Shown in pieces: positions 1 to 8,513 of a DNA stretch of 64,000 nucleotides (position 1 is the first letter of the stretch; each line of letters opens with the position of its first letter). Origin of the DNA: an uncultured Pseudomonadota bacterium (lineage in GTDB: Bacteria > Pseudomonadota > Alphaproteobacteria > Rs-D84). The notes beneath the pieces were generated by a model, which saw nothing but the letters and a program-made list of their open reading frames with translations, was not told the DNA's origin and searched no databases. The stretch spans positions 1 to 64,000 of the forward strand of contig CASFWA010000005.1 in assembly GCA_949298405.1 (NCBI GenBank), read 5' to 3'. The position numbers were made by a program, and so were the translations under genes.

Positions 1-420
1 TTGTAATGCTGTTAATGCCTCTTTGGTGCGTTGGGCGATAAGATTTCTCTCAATCTCGGCAGATAGTCCAAACGCAAAGGCTAAAACCTTGGATTGTATA
101 GTGTCGCCTAATTCATAGCCGTCTTTGACAGTATAAAGACGAGCTCCAATTTTCATACAATGTTCTAGTATTCGCATAATCATGAACATTTTTCGCCCGA
201 GACGAGAAAGTTCACTGCATATTATAACATCGCCCGGGTTTAAATGTCGCAACACTCCGCCCAAAGCACGTTGTTCCGGCTCTTTGGTCCCTGAAATACC
301 AGCATCTTCAATGTATTTATCAATGCAAAGCCCTAATGCGCTAGCTTTGGCATCTATGCCCAGTTTTTGATTTTCGCAATCTTGTTTGTCGGTCGAAACC
401 CGAATATAACCATATATCAC
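1..420 (-). CDS. Serine recombinase (resolvase/invertase), C-terminus cut by window edge
   Basis: This is the N-terminal 140 residues of a resolvase/invertase-type site-specific recombinase, which cuts DNA through a serine nucleophile and would act on sites in the surrounding element. The protein opens with the family hallmark YIRVSTDKQ, with the catalytic serine at about residue 9. ELSRLGR follows near residue 75, and the long E-helix GLSAEIERNLIAQRTKEAL lies at the edge of the window. The start is a GTG at 420 preceded by AAAGGAG at a good distance. The DNA-binding C-terminus lies outside the window, so a small resolvase cannot be told from a large one. It is divergent from the PHP-ATPase gene and was not a called ORF because it runs off the edge. 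Confidence 0.88.
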   Translation of the reverse strand, partial: MIYGYIRVSTDKQDCENQKLGIDAKASALGLCIDKYIEDAGISGTKEPEQRALGGVLRHLNPGDVIICSELSRLGRKMFMIMRILEHCMKIGARLYTVKDGYELGDTIQSKVLAFAFGLSAEIERNLIAQRTKEALTALQ

Positions 421-520
421 AAAAAACTCCTTTGGTTTGTTGTTCTATATGCCGTAGATTTCGTTTTATTCAAGTAAATAAAGCTGATTGGATATGTTCC
501 GCTTTCAGTCTGTTAAACGC

Positions 521-548
521 TTGATATTTTACTCTTTTTTGCTAATAT
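521..548 (+). promoter_or_regulatory. Sigma70-type promoter for the PHP-ATPase gene
   Basis: TTGATA at 521-526 and TAATAT at 543-548 are separated by 16 bp, about 28 bp ahead of the ATG at 577. A GGGAAGGT ribosome site lies between promoter and ATG. Confidence 0.55.
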
Positions 549-576
549 GACCAAGTCGTAAAACAAAGGGAAGGTA

Positions 577-3249
577 ATGTTTGATTCTAATGATTCTTTT
601 TCTCGGGGTTCAGAATGGAGAAAATGCGATTTGCACATACATACACCCGCATCAAATGGTGCATATGGAGATACTAAAAACAAACAAGTTTGGGATTCTT
701 TCATAGAGGACTTGGAAAATTGTTATGAGCCTGGCTCTATCTTAGGGATTTGTGATTATAATACGTTTGATGGGTATTTGAAAATAAAAAGAGATTACCC
801 GGAGTTTTCAAAAAAATATACATTATTACCGGTAATAGAATTACGTACAGATGATTACGTTGGAAAGACGGCGACATTGAAAATAAATTTACATGTGATT
901 TTTTCTGATGCTGTAAGACACGAAGATCTTAATACATTTTTGGATACGCCATTAACAAAAGATAAAATTAAAATAAAAGATATTACCGATAGAGATGCTA
1001 GGCCTATATGTATAGAAACATTATCCAATTTTTTTAAAGAACATATACAATATTACAAAGACAAGTACTTGCTTATGTTAGGGAAAAACGAAACTGAAGA
1101 AATAGATGTTGGTATACGGAGCTTATATATGCAAAACGTACAATTTATGTGTAGTGCCTCAGAAACTGTAGAAACTGCAGGCAAAAGCAAGAGAAATACG
1201 GATTTGTATTATGGACAACATGGTATAAAATATTTGCATTGTAGCGATGCGCATAATTATAGTAATATAACAACCGAGAACACTAGAAAAATTGGCCATT
1301 GTTTTACCTGGATTAAAGGGAAAAATTGTTTTGAAACCTTAAGACAAGCTTATTTTTCATATGATTCAAGAATCCGAATATCAAAAGAAAAACCTGCATC
1401 TGCATTATCATACTTTAATTGTATAAAAATGGACATGCCAGAAGATGTAAAAATAGACAAAGAACCTCATTGTTTCGCTGGCATACGTAGTACATTACCT
1501 TTAAATCCTGGACTAAATTGTTTTATAGGTGGGAGAGGAACCGGGAAAAGTCTTTTGTTAGCGATGGTTAGCAGCAAAAACAAAGATAATTTGTCCGGTA
1601 TGAGTAATGTTATAAACAAAATCAACCCTACCAATTGGAAAGACTTTATTTATGTCGACAATATCCCTTTTGAGTACTTTGGACAGGGAACGATTGAAGA
1701 TTTGTATAAAGATAGAGATAAGTTTAACAACACTGTGATGGACAGGCTGCACAGATATTGGGCAAATCATGTATACGATAATAATGAACCTGTAGTGCAG
1801 ATTCAAAGTCATATTGGCACTGAGAACCGTAAGATTTCATATCAGGAGGAAATCGATAAGGAAAAAGATAATTTAGAACACTTGCTTAGTGGAGTAAAAA
1901 GGAGTATTGCAAATATTGCAAGCTCTGTACAAAATGATGTTAAAATAAAAAAGCTGGAAACAGAACTCTCAAATAAAAGAAGGATAGTAGAAGCTTTCAA
2001 TGATGATAATTATAAGAAATTACGAGATGAGCTAAATGCCATAAATATAAAAGTTCATTTTATAGATGATAGTAAAGCAAAGTTAGAAGCGCTATTAACC
2101 GCATTATCTGGAATATTCGATTCACAACAGAATATACAAATAGATGAAATAAATTCTGGGGTATCTTATTATGCACAACAATATAATAAACTTATAGAAT
2201 TATGGCATAAGGTTGAAAATCGTTTTAATAACGATAATAACAAAGATTCTGAATTTAGTGCATTAGAGAATCAATTAAAAATGAAACTAATAGATTGCAA
2301 ACAAAAACTTGCTGAGTATTTTGAAAATAAGGGGTTAGATTCTGCTAGTATTGCCGATGCCACGAAGGCGCATACAGAAATTGTAGCATTGCAAGAAGAA
2401 ATTGATGGTTTGCGCAAGTTTAATGACAATAGCGTAATAGATTTTGATAAAATTAAGAGCGATGTTGAGACCGCGAGTGAAAGATATGCAGAAAAACTTA
2501 ATGAGATTATAAATAGAACCAATGTAGCTTTATCACAAGATAATAATGAAGAGAAAAAGTTGCTTTCTTTTGGGGCAGAATATGACGTTGTCAAAGCTGA
2601 TGGGATAATAGAAAAATTTTTTAAAGATTCCCTGAATATAAATCCAAATGATTTGCAGGCATTAAAAAATCGGTATAATGGCGAAGTGGATTTATATAGT
2701 CAACAGCTACTAACGCTGTGCAATGAAAACCCAAACCTATCTACTTCACACAAAATATTAGATTTTTTCAATCAGAACAGTAAAAATATGCAATTATATG
2801 ACATGTATATTTTATTAAGTAAAAATAATTGGATAGATTGTACAAAGTTTTTATTAAAGTATAAAATGAAAGATTTAAATGAATTGTCGTTTGGCCAAAG
2901 AGCGACAGCCGTGGTTATTATGTTATTGTTGTTCGATAATAAGCCAATCATAATCGATGAACCTGAAACACATCTAGACCAACGTTTTATTGCTAATGAA
3001 TTAGTGGATATTATAAAGCAAGTAAAGCAAAATAGGCAGATTATTTTTGCTACTCATAATGCAAATATTGTAGTTGGTGCAGATGCAGAACAGATATATG
3101 TGTTAAAAACCGATGAAAATACAAAGTTAACAAGTTTTGAGCAAATGAGCATTGAAGATGTTTATGAACAAAATAAACAGGCTGAATTGATGTGTCTTGA
3201 GGGTTCAAAAGAGGCGTTTCAAAATAGAGAAAAGAAGTATTCCTTGTAG
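577..3249 (+). CDS. PHP domain plus SMC/ABC-type ATPase protein (TrlF-like, possible defence)
   Basis: This 890-residue protein joins an N-terminal PHP phosphoesterase domain to an ABC-type ATPase split by a long coiled coil. The PHP part shows CDLHIHTP near residue 14 and CSDAH near 225, both metal-binding signatures. The ATPase shows the P-loop GGRGTGKS near 317, a coiled-coil stretch of about 400-720, the signature LSFGQR near 769, Walker B IIIDEPETHLD near 790 and the H-loop ATHN near 824. This order matches proteins annotated as TrlF-type AAA-like ATPases, which are common in mobile elements and may act in phage defence; that role is inference. The gene stands alone between a recombinase and phage-like genes and is AT-rich. 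Confidence 0.8.
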   Translation: MFDSNDSFSRGSEWRKCDLHIHTPASNGAYGDTKNKQVWDSFIEDLENCYEPGSILGICDYNTFDGYLKIKRDYPEFSKKYTLLPVIELRTDDYVGKTATLKINLHVIFSDAVRHEDLNTFLDTPLTKDKIKIKDITDRDARPICIETLSNFFKEHIQYYKDKYLLMLGKNETEEIDVGIRSLYMQNVQFMCSASETVETAGKSKRNTDLYYGQHGIKYLHCSDAHNYSNITTENTRKIGHCFTWIKGKNCFETLRQAYFSYDSRIRISKEKPASALSYFNCIKMDMPEDVKIDKEPHCFAGIRSTLPLNPGLNCFIGGRGTGKSLLLAMVSSKNKDNLSGMSNVINKINPTNWKDFIYVDNIPFEYFGQGTIEDLYKDRDKFNNTVMDRLHRYWANHVYDNNEPVVQIQSHIGTENRKISYQEEIDKEKDNLEHLLSGVKRSIANIASSVQNDVKIKKLETELSNKRRIVEAFNDDNYKKLRDELNAINIKVHFIDDSKAKLEALLTALSGIFDSQQNIQIDEINSGVSYYAQQYNKLIELWHKVENRFNNDNNKDSEFSALENQLKMKLIDCKQKLAEYFENKGLDSASIADATKAHTEIVALQEEIDGLRKFNDNSVIDFDKIKSDVETASERYAEKLNEIINRTNVALSQDNNEEKKLLSFGAEYDVVKADGIIEKFFKDSLNINPNDLQALKNRYNGEVDLYSQQLLTLCNENPNLSTSHKILDFFNQNSKNMQLYDMYILLSKNNWIDCTKFLLKYKMKDLNELSFGQRATAVVIMLLLFDNKPIIIDEPETHLDQRFIANELVDIIKQVKQNRQIIFATHNANIVVGADAEQIYVLKTDENTKLTSFEQMSIEDVYEQNKQAELMCLEGSKEAFQNREKKYSL

Positions 3250-3306
3250 AGTGCGCGACACAGTAATAATCGTATTTCTGCTGTTGCCTAACTTTTGTTG
3301 CTATTC

Positions 3307-3753
3307 TTAATCGCCAACAAACACAACCCCGAACCATTCGCGAAGAAGTGCTAAGTGGGCTTGGTATGTTGTTGCGCTGGATTGTTCTTGCTTAAATTCA
3401 GCGGTTTCTTCGGCGGACAGACCAAGTTCCTTAATAAGTTTATTAGCCAGTCCTATAAGGTAAAAAACATTTCCTTGGGGACCTTTCAGGTCGATTACAA
3501 TGCCAGTAGGATACTTTGCGTTGAGTACAGTTATCATATCGTTATGCTGATTAGACTTGTGGAGTGCGACCATTTGCACAAATTTGTTTTGAATCCGGCG
3601 GAGCAACCATGTCTGTCGGCAGGTAAGTTTACCACAATTTGTACGCCGTATAGCTGCTTCTAATTTACACAACGAACGACAGGCGGCGAAGTAAAGCATG
3701 ACAAAGCTTGTGTTGTGGTTTGGTCTAATATCATCAAAATGCTTGTATTTCAT
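3307..3753 (-). CDS. Hypothetical protein of the integrated element
   Basis: I do not recognise this protein of about 148 residues. It has no signal peptide or membrane segment. The N-terminal half is basic and cysteine-containing, and the C-terminal half (GPQGNVFYLIGLANKLIKELGLS, then ALLREWFGVVF) looks like a compact helical domain. The ATG at 3753 has AAAAGG 7 nt upstream; an in-frame ATG at 3786 with AAGGA is the alternative. It is divergent from the DUF6362-like gene at 3906. Protein-like composition and a conserved-looking C-terminus suggest a real gene, but no function can be given. Confidence 0.55.
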   Translation of the reverse strand: MKYKHFDDIRPNHNTSFVMLYFAACRSLCKLEAAIRRTNCGKLTCRQTWLLRRIQNKFVQMVALHKSNQHNDMITVLNAKYPTGIVIDLKGPQGNVFYLIGLANKLIKELGLSAEETAEFKQEQSSATTYQAHLALLREWFGVVFVGD

Positions 3754-3905
3754 GGGCGAGCCTTTTAAGTTTGTCGTATTTGGCATAATCTTTTGATCCT
3801 TGTCCAGTTAATTGTACAAAACATTTATTTTGAAATTTTTTCTGAAAAATGTCACATTTTATTGCTTTTTCTTGATTTTTATGGATTCTGCGGTATTGTT
3901 TCTGC

Positions 3906-4367
3906 ATGAAAAATAATAATCCAATTGTTATTCGTAAGTGTTTTTTATACGAATTGGGAAACGGCACAAGTTGGACGAGAGCGCGCGTTGAATCGCAAAT
4001 TTGCTCTGCTGTTATTTTTGCCATTAAAATGAGTAAAGACGACAAAACATGGCAACATATGTTGACATTGTGGCCAAAGAATTGTTCTGTTCGATATGAA
4101 TGGTTTGAATCTGTTATTGCGGATATTAAATTGCCACAAAATATGGGTAATTTTTATAACACATATGATAATTTATACAATGTTTTGGTGCGCTGGTTAG
4201 ATTCTGTAGATAGTGTCACAGATCGAAAATTATTGATCTTACATTCATGTGGATTATCCATGAATAAAATCGGTAAAACTGTGGGCTTGTTACGTCAGAC
4301 CGCCAGCCGTCGTTACACCAATGCAATAGATGCGTTGGTTTGGAATTTAAATCACTCTAAAAACTAG
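3906..4367 (+). CDS. DUF6362-like helix-turn-helix protein, phage type
   Basis: This 153-residue protein resembles the DUF6362 family found in alphaproteobacterial prophages. Residues from about 22 (SWTRARVESQICSAVIFAIKM) and the C-terminal half (RKLLILHSCGLSMNKIGKTVGLLRQTASRRYTNAI) fit a helix-turn-helix of the sigma-like 'IGK..GL.R..A.R' kind, which suggests DNA binding. It is the first gene of a rightward phage-like run. A TTGATT/TATTGT promoter with a 16-bp spacer ends 6 nt before the ATG, so the message may be leaderless. A regulatory or late-gene activator role is inference. Confidence 0.6.
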   Translation: MKNNNPIVIRKCFLYELGNGTSWTRARVESQICSAVIFAIKMSKDDKTWQHMLTLWPKNCSVRYEWFESVIADIKLPQNMGNFYNTYDNLYNVLVRWLDSVDSVTDRKLLILHSCGLSMNKIGKTVGLLRQTASRRYTNAIDALVWNLNHSKN

Positions 4368-4400
4368 CCCGTACACTTATATCGTAATTTGTCGCAAAAT

Positions 4401-4425
4401 CGTGCATTGTGCACGGTTATTTTTT
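4401..4425 (+). terminator. Rho-independent terminator
   Basis: CGTGCA and TGCACG form a 6-bp stem with a 3-nt loop, followed by a T-rich run. It sits after the DUF6362-like gene. Confidence 0.6.
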
Positions 4426-4477
4426 GTGCATATTTCTTTATATAAACCTATCAGAACACGAATCTAAAGGACAAATC

Positions 4478-4690
4478 ATGACGATAATATTATCCAAAGA
4501 TGAATATATGACCGAATGTGCATTGGCTGAAATGTGGGGTGTGAAACGCAATACTTTGCAAAAATGGCGTAGTGCCGGTGTTGGACCAAAATTTCTGAAA
4601 CGTGTTGGTCGCATCGTATATCGAAAACAAGATATAGCCGAATTTGAGCAAAACAACATATTCCAACGCACTACAAGCGATAAACGATAG
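4478..4690 (+). CDS. AlpA/excisionase-like helix-turn-helix protein
   Basis: A 70-residue MerR/AlpA-like DNA-binding protein. The sequence ECALAEMWGVKRNTLQKWRSAGVGPKF is the winged helix-turn-helix, and RVGRIVYRKQDIAEFE is the usual ending. Such proteins act as excisionases or integrase activators in prophages and islands. The ATG at 4478 is chosen over one at 4409 because it has AAAGGA 7 nt upstream and the family begins there. The next gene starts 9 bp downstream, so the two are probably cotranscribed. The intact integrase 1.3 kb downstream is its likely partner (inference). Confidence 0.75.
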   Translation: MTIILSKDEYMTECALAEMWGVKRNTLQKWRSAGVGPKFLKRVGRIVYRKQDIAEFEQNNIFQRTTSDKR

Positions 4691-4699
4691 GAAACGGCT

Positions 4700-5272
4700 A
4701 TGAAACGGCTGGCCAATCCAAAATGGGCACTTTTATTGGAAAATATATCACGTGAAGAACGCGGCGATATATTCATGGCGGTTTTGAAGTACCCGAATGC
4801 AGAATGTGCAAGTGCTGTGTGGCCATTTATAAAAGCCGAATTAGATGAAGACGATGTTAAATACAAAGCCAAATGCGAACGGTTGGCCACGAACAGATTG
4901 GCACGTTGGGGCGAACAGAATTCATCAAATATCAAACAGACATTATCAGATATCGGACAGAAATCAGACGCAATAGCAAATAGCAAGATCAACAATACAA
5001 GCACAATAAAACAAAGCAAGGAAGCAAATGTTTTACTTCAAAAATTAGCCAGCTCTTTCAGCGCGTCGCGCGAACCTAAATATCGTATAGATAGCCAATT
5101 TTCATTGTCAAAAATTATTGAACGGAATCCAAATTTGTTTCCAATATTCAACGAGTTTACACCAGAACAAATTGAAAAAGGACAAATATCATTGAAACGC
5201 AAGTGCATGGGGCAGGATAAAACGATTGCGCAAATCATAGGATGGATAAGAAATGAAGGAAATTTCACATAA
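4700..5272 (+). CDS. DUF6291-like phage replication-associated protein
   Basis: A 190-residue protein. Its N-terminus (WALLLENISREERGDIFMAVLKYPN, then VWPFIKAELDEDDVKYKAKCERLATNRLARWG) resembles the DUF6291 family, which occurs beside phage and plasmid replication genes. The middle (about 70-110) is polar and low in complexity. The C-terminus (about 115-190) is probably a second small domain. A GGAAACGG-like site precedes the ATG. It lies between the AlpA-like gene and the Nu1-like gene. A replication-initiator accessory role is inference from family context. Confidence 0.6.
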   Translation: MKRLANPKWALLLENISREERGDIFMAVLKYPNAECASAVWPFIKAELDEDDVKYKAKCERLATNRLARWGEQNSSNIKQTLSDIGQKSDAIANSKINNTSTIKQSKEANVLLQKLASSFSASREPKYRIDSQFSLSKIIERNPNLFPIFNEFTPEQIEKGQISLKRKCMGQDKTIAQIIGWIRNEGNFT

Positions 5273-5275
5273 AAT

Positions 5276-5362
5276 ATGGGTCCTGTGGCGACATTTTGCA
5301 TTGAGGGTAACGGCGACCGCGACACTTGCCTAGCGATAGAAATAAAAAACGGTGAACAGTGA
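5276..5362 (+). CDS. Possible 28-residue small ORF
   Basis: An ATG three bases after the preceding stop opens 28 codons (MGPVATFCIEGNGDRDTCLA, then IEIKNGEQ). The stretch has more GC than its surroundings and fills most of the gap before the Nu1-like gene. It has no clear ribosome site, so it may be coupled to the gene upstream or be the remnant of a larger gene. I recognise no function. Confidence 0.3.
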   Translation: MGPVATFCIEGNGDRDTCLAIEIKNGEQ

Positions 5363-5380
5363 ACACTAAAAGGAGTAACT

Positions 5381-5854
5381 ATGTTATTGTCTAGAAGAGA
5401 ATATGCAGCACGTCGTGGAGTTGCAGTATCTGCTGTCCAAAAAGCCATCGATACAGGACGAATAACACTAACAGACGGAAAGATTGATCCCGAAAAGGCG
5501 GATAAAGAGTGGTTGGCAAATACTAACCCAGCCTATAACAGCACGCATCCAAACGACGGTCTTTCAACTTCTTATCATAAAAGCAAAGCAATGAAGTCGG
5601 CATATGAAGCAATGCTTAAAAAACTAGAATATGAAGAACGGGCAGGAAAGTTGATACAGTTAGTACAAGCGCAATCTGAGGCTTTTACAGCAGCCAGGGC
5701 CTCCAGAAATTATTTATTGATGATTCCACGACGTATAGCACCACAGCTTGTCGGTCAGACAAATATTTCTAATATTGAGTATATCTTAACCAAGGAAATT
5801 AAGACCGCATTAACAGGCTTATGCAACATATTAACAGGAAACGAAGGAGAATAA
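5381..5854 (+). CDS. Nu1-like phage small terminase / DNA-packaging protein
   Basis: A 157-residue protein beginning with a winged helix-turn-helix (SRREYAARRGVAVSAVQKAIDTGRITLTDGKIDPEKADKEWLANTNP), the form seen in Nu1-type small terminase subunits that recognise packaging sites. A helical region follows (SAYEAMLKKLEYEERAGKLIQ, then AFTAARASRNYLLMIPRRIAPQLVG), which also fits Nu1. AAAGGAG lies 8 nt before the ATG. The large terminase expected downstream is absent and the integrase follows directly, so the phage module is truncated or belongs to a satellite element. Confidence 0.72.
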   Translation: MLLSRREYAARRGVAVSAVQKAIDTGRITLTDGKIDPEKADKEWLANTNPAYNSTHPNDGLSTSYHKSKAMKSAYEAMLKKLEYEERAGKLIQLVQAQSEAFTAARASRNYLLMIPRRIAPQLVGQTNISNIEYILTKEIKTALTGLCNILTGNEGE

Positions 5855-5856
5855 AA

Positions 5857-5931
5857 ATGCTAAAATATATAAAGCCCTTGATAACGTTATTCTCTGGACT
5901 TATGCGCTTTTCTTATCAATGTTGTGTGTAA
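5857..5931 (+). CDS. Possible 24-residue small ORF after the Nu1-like gene
   Basis: ATG at 5857 opens MLKYIKPLITLFSGLMRFSY followed by QCCV. AAGGAG lies 6-7 nt upstream within the end of the previous gene, an arrangement typical of a translated gene. It is hydrophobic and occupies the place where a large terminase gene would start. It could be a tiny membrane peptide or a deletion scar. Confidence 0.35.
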   Translation: MLKYIKPLITLFSGLMRFSYQCCV

Positions 5932-5945
5932 ATAAAGGGATAAAT

Positions 5946-7157
5946 ATGCGAACGCTTAAATGTCAAAAGTTGGCTTTAACAACAGGATTTCTCAACAAAT
6001 TGAAATCAGACATTGATTTGCAAATAACAGATGCAGCATTGCCGGGTTTGCAATGCCGATATTCGGCTGCAACGGGGCGCAAAGTGTTCTATTTGGGATA
6101 TCGTGTTCGCGGTTCATATCAACAAAAGCATATAAGATTAGGATCGTTGGCGGAATTTAGCTTGAATGAAATTCGTACTCGGGCGATAAAGACAAAGCAA
6201 GATATCGCCAACGGGTTGGACCCACAATCAGAACAGCGCATACGCATAAGGCAAAATGAAATGGCCGCAGCACGATGTAAACGAGTCCGTGAATTAACCG
6301 CAATATTTATGGAAAAACACTGTCGTGAAAATAATCGGGCGAACACTTATCGATCAAACGAAGCGTTGATGCGTCTGTATATAAATCCATATCTTGGTGA
6401 TAAATACATTGCAGATATTGATTTGGGTATAATCCAGGACATGTACGATAAAATCAAAAACACGAAAACCATTGCGATTGGTTTACATGTTATGCGATTG
6501 TTATCGACTTTTCTAAATTGGTGCGAAAAATACAATTATCGCAAAATAAATTCAAATCCATGTCACTTAGTTCAAAAAGCTAAATCTCCAAAGATGAACC
6601 ACACAATTCTGGATGTTGATGGATACAAACGGCTGTTTAGTGCATTGGATGAAGCGCTTTGTGTTGGGAGATATGCACCACAAACTATCTTGGCAATAAA
6701 AACTCTTGCGCTGACGGGGTGTCGCAGCAGTGAAATAACAAACCTAGAACTGAATGAGTTAGATCTGAAAAACGGGTATCTGCGTTTAAACAAACGCAAA
6801 ACAAATGCATTTAATGTACCCCTAGGCGATCCAGCAATAGAAGTTATAAATCAAGCTTTGAGAATTTGCAAAAGTAACCGATATGTGTTTCATTCTCCAA
6901 TTGACCATACCTGTCCATTGACAGATTTGCGTAAAGCATTTTGGTGGGCATTAGATCGTGCGGGATTACCGCGGATGCGAATACATGACCTGCGTCATTC
7001 CTTTGCAACACTGGCAACCAGCATGGGCGAAGATATACGAATATTAAAAGACGTACTGGGACACACAAAAATCACCACAACAGAAATATATGCGCATGCG
7101 TCAAGTGTTGCCGCGCGTCGCACCGCAAATAATGTTGCAAGCAAAATAATGGGATAA
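5946..7157 (+). CDS. Tyrosine recombinase / phage integrase with arm-binding domain
   Basis: A 403-residue P4/phage-type integrase. The N-terminal DUF4102-like arm-binding domain spans about 1-95 (LPGLQCRYSAATGRKVFYLGYRVRG). A SAM-like core-binding domain spans about 115-205, followed by the catalytic domain. Catalytic residues are visible: Arg in TGCRSSEI near 259, HDLRHSFAT near 347, LGHTKITTTEIYAHAS with the nucleophile Tyr near 382. The ATG at 5946 with AAAGGGA upstream is preferred to 5919. It lies about 1.2 kb from the tRNA-Arg gene, the usual place for an integrase next to its attachment site, and its catalytic set looks intact. Confidence 0.93.
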   Translation: MRTLKCQKLALTTGFLNKLKSDIDLQITDAALPGLQCRYSAATGRKVFYLGYRVRGSYQQKHIRLGSLAEFSLNEIRTRAIKTKQDIANGLDPQSEQRIRIRQNEMAAARCKRVRELTAIFMEKHCRENNRANTYRSNEALMRLYINPYLGDKYIADIDLGIIQDMYDKIKNTKTIAIGLHVMRLLSTFLNWCEKYNYRKINSNPCHLVQKAKSPKMNHTILDVDGYKRLFSALDEALCVGRYAPQTILAIKTLALTGCRSSEITNLELNELDLKNGYLRLNKRKTNAFNVPLGDPAIEVINQALRICKSNRYVFHSPIDHTCPLTDLRKAFWWALDRAGLPRMRIHDLRHSFATLATSMGEDIRILKDVLGHTKITTTEIYAHASSVAARRTANNVASKIMG

Positions 7158-7178
7158 ATTAGGGAGAGTTATGCTTAA

Positions 7179-7643
7179 TTATAATTCAGTTACCGGTTTA
7201 CTATAATTATCCAATGCCCAGTCGTTAATCTCATCAAGAATAGTACGAACGTGTAGTTTTGACATTTCAATTCTTTGAGCAACCATTTCTTCCGGTGTCA
7301 AATCTTTGATTTTTGCTAAACTACAATACAAGCGTTTGATATCATTAATATTCAAACGATTCCCTGTTTCCGATTTTACATCAAAAAATGTATAATTGGT
7401 CAATTTACAACAATCAATATACCTATCTTGATCCAACCATGGGTAATCTCGCTGATATAAGACAATTAGGTATCTTTCATATTTTTTATAATATTCAACA
7501 TTCTTTCCAAGAATAAATACAAACTTATCGGAAACAACAACGCAATAGTGTGATTCTTGTTTATCGGGTTGACTCTGTGGAGCCACCAATTTGGTGTCCT
7601 TTACTATAACATCACCAACTATAAGAACACCACCAATACTCAT
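7179..7643 (-). CDS. Hypothetical protein coupled to the Panacea gene (candidate toxin)
   Basis: A 154-residue protein that I do not recognise. It has a beta-rich N-terminal half (GGVLIVGDVIVKD, ESHYCVVVSDKFVFILGK, ERYLIVLYQRDYPW) and a helical C-terminus (EEMVAQRIEMSKLHVRTILDEINDWAL). Its ATG lies one base after the stop of the Panacea-type gene and there is no clear ribosome site, so translation is probably coupled. By analogy with Panacea toxin-antitoxin pairs it could be the toxin. That is inference from position alone, and no known toxin fold is evident. Confidence 0.6.
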   Translation of the reverse strand: MSIGGVLIVGDVIVKDTKLVAPQSQPDKQESHYCVVVSDKFVFILGKNVEYYKKYERYLIVLYQRDYPWLDQDRYIDCCKLTNYTFFDVKSETGNRLNINDIKRLYCSLAKIKDLTPEEMVAQRIEMSKLHVRTILDEINDWALDNYSKPVTEL

Positions 7644-7644
7644 A

Positions 7645-8160
7645 TTAAAACACTATGCTGGGACCAAACGAGGCTAAATAATTATAAAACGGGTTGTTTT
7701 CACCACCATCCAATAAAGCTTCTGTTGGGACAACATCCAATCCCTTATTTTTTACATCTGACCAAAATGGCTCTGAATGATTTAGGTTTTCTACTTCCTG
7801 TGGCAATTTATCTTTATATATTGCAATAGCATCATTCAAAGCAATCATATCTGTTCCTGACAGCATATCGTAATCAGGTTCTCCCTTTACTTCAAGTGCT
7901 TCATTATTGTTGAAAAAATCGTCACCAACACCCCAAGTGGCCATTACAATATCTTTAGCATGTTTTGGTGTTGTTCCATGTGTTTCAATAAGCAAAACAT
8001 CACCAGCCACGGGTCTACCGTATTCATTCAAGTGTATTATATCCGCCTTCGATAATATTTTCATTATATTATACGGGTGACGTTCCCCATGTGCCATAAT
8101 ATACAATATGGCATTATAAATCTTCTGTTTGTCAACCGTAAATGTTATTTTTGTCGTCAT
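7645..8160 (-). CDS. Panacea (DUF4065/SocA-like) antitoxin-type protein
   Basis: A 171-residue protein matching the Panacea/DUF4065 layout: KIYNAILYIMAH near residue 12, YNIMKILSKADIIHLNEYGRPVAGD near 25-50, HGTTPKHAKDIV in place of the usual GPVPS segment, then LSGTDMIALNDAI and a C-terminal SEPFW.D.K segment. Panacea domains act as antitoxins paired with many unrelated toxins, and SocA is a ClpXP adaptor of the same fold. The ATG at 8160 is chosen over 8262 because AAGGGCGA lies 5 nt upstream. The partner gene follows one base after its stop. Confidence 0.75.
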   Translation of the reverse strand: MTTKITFTVDKQKIYNAILYIMAHGERHPYNIMKILSKADIIHLNEYGRPVAGDVLLIETHGTTPKHAKDIVMATWGVGDDFFNNNEALEVKGEPDYDMLSGTDMIALNDAIAIYKDKLPQEVENLNHSEPFWSDVKNKGLDVVPTEALLDGGENNPFYNYLASFGPSIVF

Positions 8161-8348
8161 AACAATCGCCCTTGTCATCAAAAGTGTTGCACAGCAAACT
8201 GGGGTTGTCAAGCAACGATAAAAAATAAACTCCCCCCATCCTTGCTCACTATTATACCACAAATTGACGCAAAAAGCAATGGCGTTTTATGCTTAACAAT
8301 TCATTTTGGTGCACGGTTTCTAAAGACGCATTACAAAATTTCCAAATT

Positions 8349-8376
8349 AAAAAGTCCCTAAATTTCGGGACTTTTA
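8349..8376 (-). terminator. Terminator of the tRNA-Arg gene
   Basis: AAGTCCC and GGGACTT form a stem around an AT-rich loop. Read on the minus strand it is followed by TTTTT, 20 bp after the tRNA end. Confidence 0.75.
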
Positions 8377-8393
8377 CTTGTTACCAAAATAAC

Positions 8394-8470
8394 TGGCGTG
8401 CCCAGCAGGATTCGAACCTGCAACCTATTGCTTAGAAGGCAATTGCTCTATCCGGTTGAGCCATGGGCAC
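8394..8470 (-). tRNA. tRNA-Arg (anticodon UCU), complete, CCA encoded
   Basis: The minus strand folds as a full cloverleaf. GTGCCCA pairs with TGGGCAC in the acceptor stem, the anticodon loop is CTTCTAA in an ATTGC/GCAAT stem, the T-arm contains GGTTCGAATCC, the discriminator is G, and CCA is encoded. Its body differs from the severed tRNA-Arg(UCU) at 8675-8715, so it is not a simple reconstitution of that gene. It may be carried by the integrated element. Confidence 0.93.
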
Positions 8471-8513
8471 TTAACTGTTTTTACGGAATTTGACGCGAAC
8501 ATCATCCAATTCC

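Noticed and set aside
182-370. 62-codon ORF on the plus strand
   Set aside because: It lies opposite the serine recombinase, whose motifs are clear on the minus strand.
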